This document shows positions 7,052-14,327 of a stretch of DNA of 46,099 nucleotides, one piece after another (position 1 is the stretch's first letter; each line of letters opens with the position of its first letter). The stretch is taken from the IMG/VR virus record IMGVR_UViG_3300034073_003014, positions 1 to 46,099 of that record, one strand, 5' to 3'. A program made the translations under genes and the position numbers. This DNA comes from a virus. The notes under the pieces were generated by a model. That model searched no databases. It saw only the letters and a list, made by a program, of their open reading frames with translations, and was not told the origin of the DNA.

Positions 7052-9502
7052 ATGGAACGGTGGTCGCCATCATCCAGGGGAAATCCCTGCCCAATTTGCG
7101 GACGGACAAAGGACGGGGATTGCCGCGTTAGGCAAGATGGGGAAATGGTGTTTTGCCATCGCGGCAAAACTTCCGGCCCGCCTGAGAGGCTAAAGGTCGG
7201 CGACGTGCTCACATCGGCCGAGGGTAGGCAGTGGGCCTACACTGGGGAGTCAAGGGACGACAGCAGAGATGGGGCGGTGTTTGTGATCCACCAGGAGCGA
7301 GCCGATCGAGACCTGCCGGCTTGCCCGCCCCCGCCGGCCGTGGAGTCGATTTCGACTACAAGAAAGGACACAAACTGCATCGCTACGACATACAAGTATC
7401 GGGAGGATCTGCGGGTAGTTCGATACGATTACGAGGGAGAAAAGAAAAAGGATTTCCAGCCACAGTTCTTTTTCAATGAGCACTGGAACATAGGGGCCGG
7501 CTCGGAAACGTGGCCCTTTTATGGATCGCTTGACGCAAATGGCGGCACTTCAATTATAGAGGTTGAAGGCGAAAAGTGCGTGAACGCATTGCGTGCTCAG
7601 GGAATTGCGGCAATTTCCCATCCTGGCCACCAGCGCGATGAAGCAAGCTGCCGTGCAAGGTACGCGGGATTGCTGGCTGCCAATGTAACGACAGTCTATT
7701 TTATTTCCGACAACGATGCGGCCGGCAGGAAGAAAGCAGCTGGCTTTTTGGCTGCCGCACAACTTGCTCAGGTCGAGCTGCGGGTCATCCCTGCGGAGTC
7801 CATTTACGATGTTCCCGATGGTGGCAGCGTCGATGACATGCCAGCGGATCAGCTGCATTCGCTGATTGCCGTTGCGATCAAGGCAAGCGCTGGCGCGAAA
7901 CTTGCACCGCTCAGCCGGATCAGTTACGGCAAGATCAAAAAGGCGCTTCAGGATTTTTACCTAACTGAGCCGCAGTCAGCTGCCGACATTCAGGCCGGCA
8001 TTGCAGACATTGCCAGCGCTCACGATGCCTCTGTCTTTGATACCAGGAGGATCTGGGATTCTCTGGAAGAGGATCGGAGCGTTACGCAAGAGGCGCTGAG
8101 CGCTACTTCTGCGATCCTCAGAAGGCAGGAACTGGAGATTAAGCGCAAGGCCCTGCAGCTATCGGATTATCTGCCCGAGTCGATTTGCGGCGCAGTCGAA
8201 GAGCTGACAGGAAACCTTGCCTGTGATCCGCTGACCGCCATCGCCGTTGTGCTGACCACTGCAGCCGGCGTGCTGAAGGCAGGGCATCGGATTGATGCCG
8301 GCGACGGACTATTCGTCAAAGAGCCCGTGATCTGGATGGTGCTTGCTGGCCCGTCCGGCAGTGGCAAGAGCCCGATCATGCGGCACCTCTGCAGGAATCG
8401 GCTGCGGCTGGTATTTAATCACTACAACCAGCTCAGCATGGAAGAGGAAGCGGAATATGAAGCCCGCTACGGCACCATCCCCAAAGCAAAGCGCCCTGAC
8501 AAGCCAGAGCCATTCAGGACTTGCGTTTCGGATTTCACGACGGAAAGCCTTAACGGAATCATTGGTGACAACCACCGCAAGGGGCTGGGAACGTTTATTT
8601 ACTCGGAAGAGGTAAAGGCCATTCTTGGCAACTTTGACGAATACAAGTCACATGGCAAAGGCAAGGGCAAAGAAACGTTCCTTTGCTTGTTTGATGGCAA
8701 CGTTGATTCACAGCATCGGGTTGGGCGCCGTTCCAAAATGATTGTCGGCAAGGTGCAGAACGCTTTGCTTGGCGCAGTGCAGCCAGGTGTGTTCCGCCGC
8801 ATGATCGAAGAGGGGGACGACGCCGGCCTGTTTGCCCGTTGCCTCATGGTGCCATTGGTCAACGAATACGTTGAGCCAAACTTTTTCCGCTCTCCCGAGG
8901 AGATCCAGTCTGTCCACATGGCGGAACAATGCTTGGAAGCTTTTTATCTTCGCTGCCTGGGGATCCCTCCGCTTGTGCTGCGGCTGGAGCGGGACGCGGT
9001 TGAACTGTTTGCCGCGTTGTCTCGGGACACTTACGAAAAATCACAGATGGTCTCACTGGAAAGTCAGCGTGCCATCTTCGGCAAAAGGCTTGGCTACATT
9101 CTCCAGGTTGCTCTTTCAATGCACTTGTGCCGGGTAGCCGTTGGCGAAGTCGCCTCTGACGAGCTTTATGTTTCTAAGCAAGTGATTGCTAGGGCTACGC
9201 TTTTTGTGGATCTGCTGCAAAGCTACGCCATTGTGGAGCAGCAAGAGTCGCAAATGCAACGCCATGGCGCTTTCGACTTGAACAGGCGCATCCACGTCTA
9301 CGCCAAAAACAATGGTGGCTGCACCGCCGCTGAGTTTTCTTCTAGCTGTATTCCGGTCAGGTATCGCTCTACGATCAAAACGCCACACGTCAAAGCTGCC
9401 ATGGAGCAGATGGTTGCCGTGGGGCTTGGCGAATGGGAGCAGGGCAGGGATCCTGCAAAGGCTGGTGCGCGTTTCATTGCCCTTTCTAAGTTCCCTGACT
9501 AA
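7052..9502 (+). CDS. Primase-helicase (zinc finger, TOPRIM, DUF3987-like ATPase)
   Basis: This 816-residue replication protein has an N-terminal zinc motif CPIC...FCH (C13, C16, C35, H36), which reads template DNA in primases. A TOPRIM domain follows, with EVEGEKCVNALRAQG near residue 170 and YFISDNDAAGRKKA near 215, supplying the acidic metal-binding residues for primer synthesis. The C-terminal half is a DUF3987-type P-loop ATPase with Walker A LAGPSGSGKS near 431-440, probably the helicase motor. This fused arrangement is common in cyanophages and in cyanobacterial mobile elements. It opens the rightward replication and recombination operon. The ATG at 7052 is the first in frame and follows a hairpin-bearing leader. 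Confidence 0.9.
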   Translation: MERWSPSSRGNPCPICGRTKDGDCRVRQDGEMVFCHRGKTSGPPERLKVGDVLTSAEGRQWAYTGESRDDSRDGAVFVIHQERADRDLPACPPPPAVESISTTRKDTNCIATTYKYREDLRVVRYDYEGEKKKDFQPQFFFNEHWNIGAGSETWPFYGSLDANGGTSIIEVEGEKCVNALRAQGIAAISHPGHQRDEASCRARYAGLLAANVTTVYFISDNDAAGRKKAAGFLAAAQLAQVELRVIPAESIYDVPDGGSVDDMPADQLHSLIAVAIKASAGAKLAPLSRISYGKIKKALQDFYLTEPQSAADIQAGIADIASAHDASVFDTRRIWDSLEEDRSVTQEALSATSAILRRQELEIKRKALQLSDYLPESICGAVEELTGNLACDPLTAIAVVLTTAAGVLKAGHRIDAGDGLFVKEPVIWMVLAGPSGSGKSPIMRHLCRNRLRLVFNHYNQLSMEEEAEYEARYGTIPKAKRPDKPEPFRTCVSDFTTESLNGIIGDNHRKGLGTFIYSEEVKAILGNFDEYKSHGKGKGKETFLCLFDGNVDSQHRVGRRSKMIVGKVQNALLGAVQPGVFRRMIEEGDDAGLFARCLMVPLVNEYVEPNFFRSPEEIQSVHMAEQCLEAFYLRCLGIPPLVLRLERDAVELFAALSRDTYEKSQMVSLESQRAIFGKRLGYILQVALSMHLCRVAVGEVASDELYVSKQVIARATLFVDLLQSYAIVEQQESQMQRHGAFDLNRRIHVYAKNNGGCTAAEFSSSCIPVRYRSTIKTPHVKAAMEQMVAVGLGEWEQGRDPAKAGARFIALSKFPD

Positions 9503-9507
9503 AGGGC

Positions 9508-10323
9508 TTGACATTGAGCCGCCCCCGTGCAATGCTTCCGCATGGAAGCCATGGAACTTGGCGGCTGCAACCAGCAAGATTTGCCAGCGTTGCTTCATTG
9601 CCCGTTCCGTGCTACCGTTTCACAGTTCGCCCGCTTTTCCTTGTGACCCGTTCCTCCGGTGCGGCCCCCGTTCAGCCGCCAGCTCCGCAAGTCGCCCCGC
9701 CCTCCATGCCGGCGGTTGCTGCTCCTGTCCCCATCCCGCCGCCGCAACAGCAAAAGCTGTCACTGCTTGAAGCTGTCGCGGCTGCCTCTCAAGCCTTTGG
9801 TGATCTCACCAAAGACAGCAAGAATGACTACCTGAAGTCAAGCTATCTTGCTCTGCCTGGACTGCTCAAGGCAATCAAGCCTGCCTTGCTTGAGCATGGT
9901 GTCGTCATCTACTCTCAGGCAACGAAGACTGGCGAAGTTTGGGTCGTGCGAACGACGCTGGCCTTTGTTGATGGCAGCGAAGAACTGTGCTCTGACTTTC
10001 CGATCCCTGACGTGAGCAACCTGCAACGCATTGGCGCTGCTTTCACTTACGGAGTGCGTTACAATCTGTTTGCGCTTCTTGCCATTTCGCCTGATGCGGA
10101 CGATGATGGCAATGGTGCTGCTGCTGGTGGACCTGCCGGCGGTGCTGCAGTTGCTGCGCTTCCTGGCTTGCCTGGCTATCCGCAGGCCATGCCACAGCAG
10201 GTCGCTTATCAGCAGCCCATGCCGCCGGGGATGCCTCAGGCCCCCTATCAACAGCCCATGCCTCAGCACATGCCGCAGGCCATGGTTGCCAACGCCGTTC
10301 AACCCTACCCTGTTCTTCAATGA
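9508..10323 (+). CDS. ERF-family single-strand annealing protein
   Basis: The conserved part begins near residue 85 (QKLSLLEAVAAASQAFGDL) and continues through KNDYLKSSYLALPGLLKAIKPALLEHGVVIYSQ and RIGAAFTYGVRYNLFALLAI. This is the ERF pattern, in which the protein anneals complementary single strands during phage recombination. The C-terminus from about residue 210 is a Gln/Pro/Met-rich tail with repeated QQPMP units. The start is uncertain: the listed frame opens at TTG 9508, a second TTG at 9514 lies 7 bases after an AAAGGG sequence, and an ATG at 9532 or later GTG/ATG codons are possible because the first about 80 residues are Pro/Ala-rich and not conserved. Its stop overlaps the next ATG (ATGA). 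Confidence 0.85.
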   Translation: MTLSRPRAMLPHGSHGTWRLQPARFASVASLPVPCYRFTVRPLFLVTRSSGAAPVQPPAPQVAPPSMPAVAAPVPIPPPQQQKLSLLEAVAAASQAFGDLTKDSKNDYLKSSYLALPGLLKAIKPALLEHGVVIYSQATKTGEVWVVRTTLAFVDGSEELCSDFPIPDVSNLQRIGAAFTYGVRYNLFALLAISPDADDDGNGAAAGGPAGGAAVAALPGLPGYPQAMPQQVAYQQPMPPGMPQAPYQQPMPQHMPQAMVANAVQPYPVLQ

Positions 10324-10985
10324 ACTCCTACCAGCCCCAGCAACAGCAGCAGCCTCAGTATCGCCCCAACCGCGCTGCGCTTTGGGTGAACACCTACAAG
10401 AACGCCGCGAACCAGCCTGATTACAAAGGCAACATTGAGATCAGCTGGGCTCTTCTGCAGGAGCTGACCGCTGCTTTCAACGCCGGCCAGTATGACCAGG
10501 ATCGCGGCGGGCAGCCCTGCATCAAGCTCGATTTTGCGCTCTACGCCCAGCAAGCCGGCGTGTCAACCAGTGGGAGGGCCAAGCCGATTCTTTCTGGCCA
10601 GGTTGCCAGCCTGGCGGACACCCAGCGAAGCGCCCAGGCGCGACAGCAGGGCCAAGGCGGCGCGGCGCAGCAGCCCGCCTACCAGCAGCCTCAGCAGTTT
10701 CAGCAGCCCGCTTACCAGCAGCCGGCCCAGCCTGCCCCTGCCTACCAGCAGCCCCAGCAACCGGCCTCGGCGCCCCAGCCGGCCTATCCCGAGCAGCCCC
10801 AGGCCCCTGCCCCCGCGCCGGCCTACCAGCAGCCTGCTCCGGCCGCCGTGCCCCAGGCCCCGGCGCCCATGCCCCAGCAGCCCGCCGCCCCGGTCTATGC
10901 GGCCCCGCCGCCGGCTGCTCCGGTGGCCCCGATGCCTGGCGCTATTCATGGCCAGCCTGCTCCCACGCTTCCGCAAGGATTCTGA
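10320..10985 (+). CDS. PQ-rich protein, possible ssDNA-binding partner of ERF
   Basis: This 221-residue protein has a folded first part (about residues 18-85: NRAALWVNTYKNAANQPDYK, IEISWALLQELTAAF, CIKLDFALYAQQ). Its short strands resemble the single-domain OB-like or 'KGNI' modules found beside recombinases in phages. From about residue 100 the rest is AYQQPQQ/PAPAYQQP repeats ending near GQPAPTLPQGF. SSB proteins commonly have such unstructured Pro/Gln tails, and the ATGA coupling to the ERF gene fits an SSB role, but no aromatic OB signature proves it. Confidence 0.6.
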   Translation: MNSYQPQQQQQPQYRPNRAALWVNTYKNAANQPDYKGNIEISWALLQELTAAFNAGQYDQDRGGQPCIKLDFALYAQQAGVSTSGRAKPILSGQVASLADTQRSAQARQQGQGGAAQQPAYQQPQQFQQPAYQQPAQPAPAYQQPQQPASAPQPAYPEQPQAPAPAPAYQQPAPAAVPQAPAPMPQQPAAPVYAAPPPAAPVAPMPGAIHGQPAPTLPQGF

Positions 10986-10990
10986 GGCCG

Positions 10991-11881
10991 ATGCCTGAAC
11001 TCTGCCTGCTCCCGGCTCAGCCGGGAGTTTTTTTTAGGGAATCAGATCACAAATACTTTTACCGCTCTCAGCTTGAGGTAGAAGTTCCGTCCTCGTCGCA
11101 CATCATTGCGCTTGCTGGCGGTAAAGACTTTGACAAAGAGCCTTGGCGCAGGTCGCTGATGCGGAAGGGGCTCAGCGAGCTGGGCGCCGAGTATTTTATG
11201 GAGCGCGTCAGAGTGATACGCGCTGACATTGGCACGAGGTTTCACGCCTTTGCCGGCTTGTCGCTGGGATCGTTTGGGCAGGAAGAAATTTCCCCTGAGT
11301 CCCCGGCGGACACAGAAGCTGCCGAGATCCACAAGCAATGGCGCAAGCACGTTTTGCCGCGCATCGGCAAGGTCTATGTCATTGAACAGCCGATGATTCA
11401 CCCTGGCGGCTGCTACGGGTTCACTCCTGACCTTGTGGCCGAGGTGGATGGCATCTTGAGCCTGTGCGACTGGAAGTCAAACCAGGCCGAGCACTTTGCC
11501 GAAAGATACAGGCGCCTGTGCGACTACGCGCCGGACGATCAGATCCTGCGCGAGATTTGCGCTTGCTTGGCCAAGGCCGACGCCGAGGCCGGCAAGGTGA
11601 AGGAAGCGACAGCCCGCGTCCGCGACGGCTGGCAGATGCAACAGGGCAGCTACGCCTTTGGCTTGCAGGCAGTGCATGGGCTGCGGGTCAAGCGCGGGAT
11701 CAACTTCATGCTGTCCGTGGATGGCGTCAAAGAACGGGCCTGGAACAGAATGGACCTTGACCAAGGCTGGGTCCAGTTTGCCAGCGGGCTACTGCTGCAC
11801 CATCAGCGGTCGGTCATGGCCGGGGGGCACCCTGTCTTCCAATCTGCGCTTCATGCGCTTGCCCCGTTGATGGCCCGCTGA
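10991..11881 (+). CDS. PD-(D/E)XK exonuclease, RecB/Cas4-like
   Basis: This 296-residue protein begins PGVFFRESDHKYFYRSQL, matching the usual 'G..F.E..H.Y' opening of phage RecB-like nucleases. It then has GTRFHAFAG (about residues 78-86, the GxxxH motif), PDLVAEVDGILSLCDWKSN (about 144-162, with the catalytic D and DWK), and a later GSYAFGLQAVHGL stretch in the position of the QxxxY motif. It would resect DNA ends to give 3' tails for the adjacent ERF annealing protein. It starts 5 bases after the upstream stop. Codons 7-15 contain a complete intrinsic terminator (11009-11035), which is very unusual inside a gene. No later start keeps the conserved opening. Confidence 0.82.
   Translation: MPELCLLPAQPGVFFRESDHKYFYRSQLEVEVPSSSHIIALAGGKDFDKEPWRRSLMRKGLSELGAEYFMERVRVIRADIGTRFHAFAGLSLGSFGQEEISPESPADTEAAEIHKQWRKHVLPRIGKVYVIEQPMIHPGGCYGFTPDLVAEVDGILSLCDWKSNQAEHFAERYRRLCDYAPDDQILREICACLAKADAEAGKVKEATARVRDGWQMQQGSYAFGLQAVHGLRVKRGINFMLSVDGVKERAWNRMDLDQGWVQFASGLLLHHQRSVMAGGHPVFQSALHALAPLMAR
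11009..11035 (+). terminator. Intrinsic terminator inside the exonuclease coding start
   Basis: CTCCCGG (11009-11015), loop CTCAG, CCGGGAG (11021-11027), then eight T residues (11028-11035). This is a textbook Rho-independent terminator for rightward transcripts. It lies 18 bases after the exonuclease ATG, so it could act as an attenuator coupled to translation. Confidence 0.85.
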
Positions 11882-11919
11882 TTGCGTGCTACTCTTTCTG
11901 GGCAAGCGCGTTCCACGCA

Positions 11920-12543
11920 ATGCCCACCAAGACCAAAAAAGCTACTGCCACCATGGAAGCCCCCACCCTGGACGACGTTCAAGATTCCTACGGCCCCGAC
12001 GAAGAGGCCGAAGCCTCCGAAGAATTTGTCGCTGCCGACAAAGAGGCCGGCGAGGATCCCGGCGACGCCGAGGAAGAGGCCGGTGAAACCCTCGATCGCC
12101 TGGCCGGCTCCGAGCTGCTGAGCTTCTACGACGACGAAAAGGCCAAAGGCCGTTCGCACGCCGACATTGCTTATGGCGCCGGTTATTACACCGTCACCAA
12201 AAGCGGCCAAGAGCGCGTGATGGTCGCCCAGTTCAATGCGGCCATGCTGGAAGCCCAGGGCATCAACGTTGGCGACAAGCCTTCCGGTGCCGGTCGCAGC
12301 CATGCCGGCCTGACCCGAGCCCGCGTCAGCGGCCAAGGGATCCTGCTTGTGTCGCAGCTTGCGACCCGCAGCGTGGGCGCTGAGCCCGGTGGCGTGTTCT
12401 CCGTCGAGTATCCGACCGGCGACCTGCAAGGCCCCGGCGCCCAGATCCTGCTGACGCTGACCAGTGACGTGAAGCCTGTGGTTGCCCGGAAGGGCAAGGC
12501 CGATCAGGAAGAGCCGGGTACGCCGCTGCTCGATCAGGGCTGA
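11920..12543 (+). CDS. Cyanobacterial AbrB-like (cyAbrB) transcription regulator
   Basis: This 207-residue protein has a low-complexity acidic N-terminus (about residues 1-62). It then matches cyAbrB proteins of cyanobacteria: ELLSFYDDEKAKGRSHADIA, YGAGYYTVTKSGQERV (the 'CGYYTVTKNG..RVN' signature) and FNAAMLEAQGI. A C-terminal swapped-hairpin-like part follows (TRARVSGQGILLVSQLATRS, then GGVFSVEYP). Host cyAbrB proteins act globally on carbon and nitrogen genes, so a phage copy may reset host transcription or repress competing programmes. The acidic N-terminal extension is not part of the usual family. It is the last gene of the rightward operon, followed by a strong terminator. An ATG starts the frame; no clear ribosome site is seen. 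Confidence 0.82.
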   Translation: MPTKTKKATATMEAPTLDDVQDSYGPDEEAEASEEFVAADKEAGEDPGDAEEEAGETLDRLAGSELLSFYDDEKAKGRSHADIAYGAGYYTVTKSGQERVMVAQFNAAMLEAQGINVGDKPSGAGRSHAGLTRARVSGQGILLVSQLATRSVGAEPGGVFSVEYPTGDLQGPGAQILLTLTSDVKPVVARKGKADQEEPGTPLLDQG

Positions 12544-12560
12544 TCCGACAGGGCCACAAG

Positions 12561-12596
12561 AAGCCGGGGCACATGGTACGCCATGCGCCCCGGCTT
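12561..12596. terminator. Bidirectional terminator between convergent operons
   Basis: AAGCCGGGGC (12561-12570) pairs with GCCCCGGCTT (12587-12596), and the inner CATGG/CCATG extends the stem. On the plus strand TTTCTC follows; on the minus strand the arm ends in CTTCTTG. It separates cyAbrB (ending 12543) from the NblA-like gene (ending 12599) and should stop transcription from both sides. Confidence 0.85.
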
Positions 12597-12598
12597 TC

Positions 12599-12934
12599 TC
12601 ATTTGACTCGTTTGAGTCTTGCGCTGCTTTGGATTGGTGCAAACTGCAGGCGGCGCCGCTGTGGCATGAACCACCGGACGACCTGACGCAGCTGCCGGCC
12701 AGGATCACGCCTGGGCTTTACTGGCTGCGAAATGGCCTCTCTGCATTCAAGCTCTGCGATGTAGCGAGACGCTTGATTTAGGACGATGTTTTGCTTAAGC
12801 CATGCCTGGTACATATCTCCGGCAATCTCTCGCGCATCTTCAAGCGTTGCCTGATTGATGCGGCGGCGGGCTTTTTGGATCTGAAATTCAAGCTCTGGTG
12901 TCATGTTTGCCACCATCCATGCTTTCCAGGCCAT
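12599..12934 (-). CDS. NblA-like phycobilisome degradation protein with C-terminal extension
   Basis: The segment TPELEFQIQKARRRINQAT through EDAREIAGDMYQAWLKQN aligns without gaps with the helix-turn-helix core of NblA: an E.EF.(L/I)QK.R start, then a Ser/Thr-x-E-D second helix and an amphipathic third stretch. NblA proteins, normally about 60 residues, mark phycobilisomes for breakdown by the Clp protease; several freshwater cyanophages carry one. This protein is 111 residues (101 if the ATG at 12904, preceded by GGTGG, is used). Its extra 45 residues are very basic (PRRDPGRQLRQVVRWFMPQRRRL). It is the last gene of the long leftward structural block. Confidence 0.6.
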   Translation of the reverse strand: MAWKAWMVANMTPELEFQIQKARRRINQATLEDAREIAGDMYQAWLKQNIVLNQASRYIAELECREAISQPVKPRRDPGRQLRQVVRWFMPQRRRLQFAPIQSSARLKRVK

Positions 12935-12962
12935 TGAGACACGTTGAACGGTACGCCCCAGG

Positions 12963-13529
12963 TTACACCGGATGCACCAACATTGCCCACCCCGTAGAGG
13001 CGCCGTCTGCTTCCCAGCGCCTGAGCCAGCGCCGGCTGTATGTCACCTGGCGACCGCCGGATTTGTTGACGTAGCCCCCATTGATAATGTCTGCTTCGCC
13101 GTTGGGGTCGTGGTGGATCCAGCTATCACCGTTGTAGCCAATCGCAACGCTCCAGTGCCCACCGCCCGAGGGGGCCGAAAGCGGACCCTTGTGCAACCAG
13201 CCGACCGGCGTAGGAAAGCCCGCCTGTAGCTCCTTCCTGAGCCAGCTGGCGTTGGCTTTGGTAATCAGCCGAGCATCAAATCCCAGCGAGCGAAGCGCTT
13301 GGATATGGGCCTGAGCGTTTGTAGTATCGCCATATTTGCTGCGAATCTTGTTATAGGCATTGTCGCCACCTTCCAACCGGCCATGATAGGCAGCGACCAT
13401 GGCGCAGGACGACGAAAAACACTCCCTGTAGCCAGTGCCGCTTAAGTTATTGTGCTGCACTTCATAGGGAACGTTTAGCAGTATGCGACTGGGCGGCTGC
13501 TGGTTATTGGCCGAACTTAATTGTGTCAT
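12963..13529 (-). CDS. C39-like (papain-fold) peptidase, probable lysis or wall-cleaving enzyme
   Basis: This 188-residue protein fits the C39-type double-glycine peptidase fold: a catalytic Cys region GYRECFSSSCAMVAAYHG, a helical N-terminal half, the His region GGHWSVAIGYNGDSWIHHDP, and the aromatic C-terminal strand. Such domains are used by phages as endolysins or wall peptidases. The gene directly downstream of a small membrane protein gene is a classic holin-lysin placement, which supports a lysis role. No signal peptide is seen, so export would need the holin. The ATG at 13529 was chosen because the upstream residues overlap the previous gene and lack order. Confidence 0.72.
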   Translation of the reverse strand: MTQLSSANNQQPPSRILLNVPYEVQHNNLSGTGYRECFSSSCAMVAAYHGRLEGGDNAYNKIRSKYGDTTNAQAHIQALRSLGFDARLITKANASWLRKELQAGFPTPVGWLHKGPLSAPSGGGHWSVAIGYNGDSWIHHDPNGEADIINGGYVNKSGGRQVTYSRRWLRRWEADGASTGWAMLVHPV

Positions 13530-13749
13530 CGTCGCGCTTTTTCCTAAGGGCTGGATTGTAGGTATTGTAGCCGGCCTGGAAGGCGCCGGCACCTGTGGCC
13601 CCGAGCCCCATGATCGGCAGCCCGGTCAAATAGCAGCGGTCGATCTGATCGAGCCCCTTGGCGTTGGCGCGACAGTCGCCGATGTAGACCACGCCGGCCA
13701 ATACCGACAAAATGGATGCAGAGCCAAGAATGGCAGTCCAGCGATTCAT
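13504..13749 (-). CDS. Small two-span membrane protein, holin candidate
   Basis: This 81-residue protein has a hydrophobic segment AILGSASILSVLAGVVYIG (about residues 6-24) and a Gly/Ala-rich second segment LPIMGLGATGAGAFQAGY (about 44-61). It ends in a polar, charged tail (RKKRDDDTIKFGQ). Size, two spans and a charged tail fit a class II-like holin. The neighbouring peptidase gene supports this, but membrane insertion is not proven and a tail-associated lipoprotein-like role is possible (one Cys at residue 26). Confidence 0.55.
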   Translation of the reverse strand: MNRWTAILGSASILSVLAGVVYIGDCRANAKGLDQIDRCYLTGLPIMGLGATGAGAFQAGYNTYNPALRKKRDDDTIKFGQ

Positions 13750-14327
13750 GGGTTGGACTCCGGCTGAGACGGTTGCAGGGCGGCGACGAACTGCGCCGGC
13801 AGGTTGCAGGACTGGGCCTTGGCGATGATCTCGGCCAGGTCGGTCGGCGGCATGGCGCTGGCGGCCAAGAAAACGGACCAGCTAAGTGCAAACGCGGCGT
13901 AGTTGCCGTTGACCCGAGCTTCGTTCATGGCGGTTGGCAGGCCGGTGGTGACGGGCTCGCCTTGTTGGTCTGCACTGGCGCGTGCGGCGGCCATCGCGTC
14001 AGCCATCGGGCCATAGCCGTAGAGCCACCCGGTCCAGCCGAGCCAGTCCGCTGCGGGCTCCGGCGGTGTGGGTGGGTCGATGGGCGTGATGGACCAGGAG
14101 CGGTAGAGGATGCCATCCTTGCCGGTGGCATCGGGTGCATCCACCAGCCAGTCGATGTTCTCGTTGGGGGTCAGGTTCTCGGTTGCCGGATCGTGCTGCG
14201 GCTCGGGCAGCTGCACCACCTCCACCACCTTGTAGGTGTTCCGGTCTAGGCCCAGCACGGGCTCATCATCCGGCCGGGGATACGGCAGCAGGGCCTGGTC
14301 GCTGATGCGGTAGAGCTGGCGGGTCAT
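13746..14327 (-). CDS. Hypothetical protein linked to the tail fibre
   Basis: This 193-residue protein opens MTRQLYRISDQALLPYPRPD and contains WLGWTGWLYGYGPMADAMA (about residues 94-112) and a helical C-terminal half ending in QPSQPESNP. Placed immediately downstream of the lectin-like fibre gene and joined to it by ATGA, it may be a fibre-assembly chaperone or an adaptor, as such genes often are in phages. No motif confirms this. Confidence 0.55.
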   Translation of the reverse strand: MTRQLYRISDQALLPYPRPDDEPVLGLDRNTYKVVEVVQLPEPQHDPATENLTPNENIDWLVDAPDATGKDGILYRSWSITPIDPPTPPEPAADWLGWTGWLYGYGPMADAMAAARASADQQGEPVTTGLPTAMNEARVNGNYAAFALSWSVFLAASAMPPTDLAEIIAKAQSCNLPAQFVAALQPSQPESNP

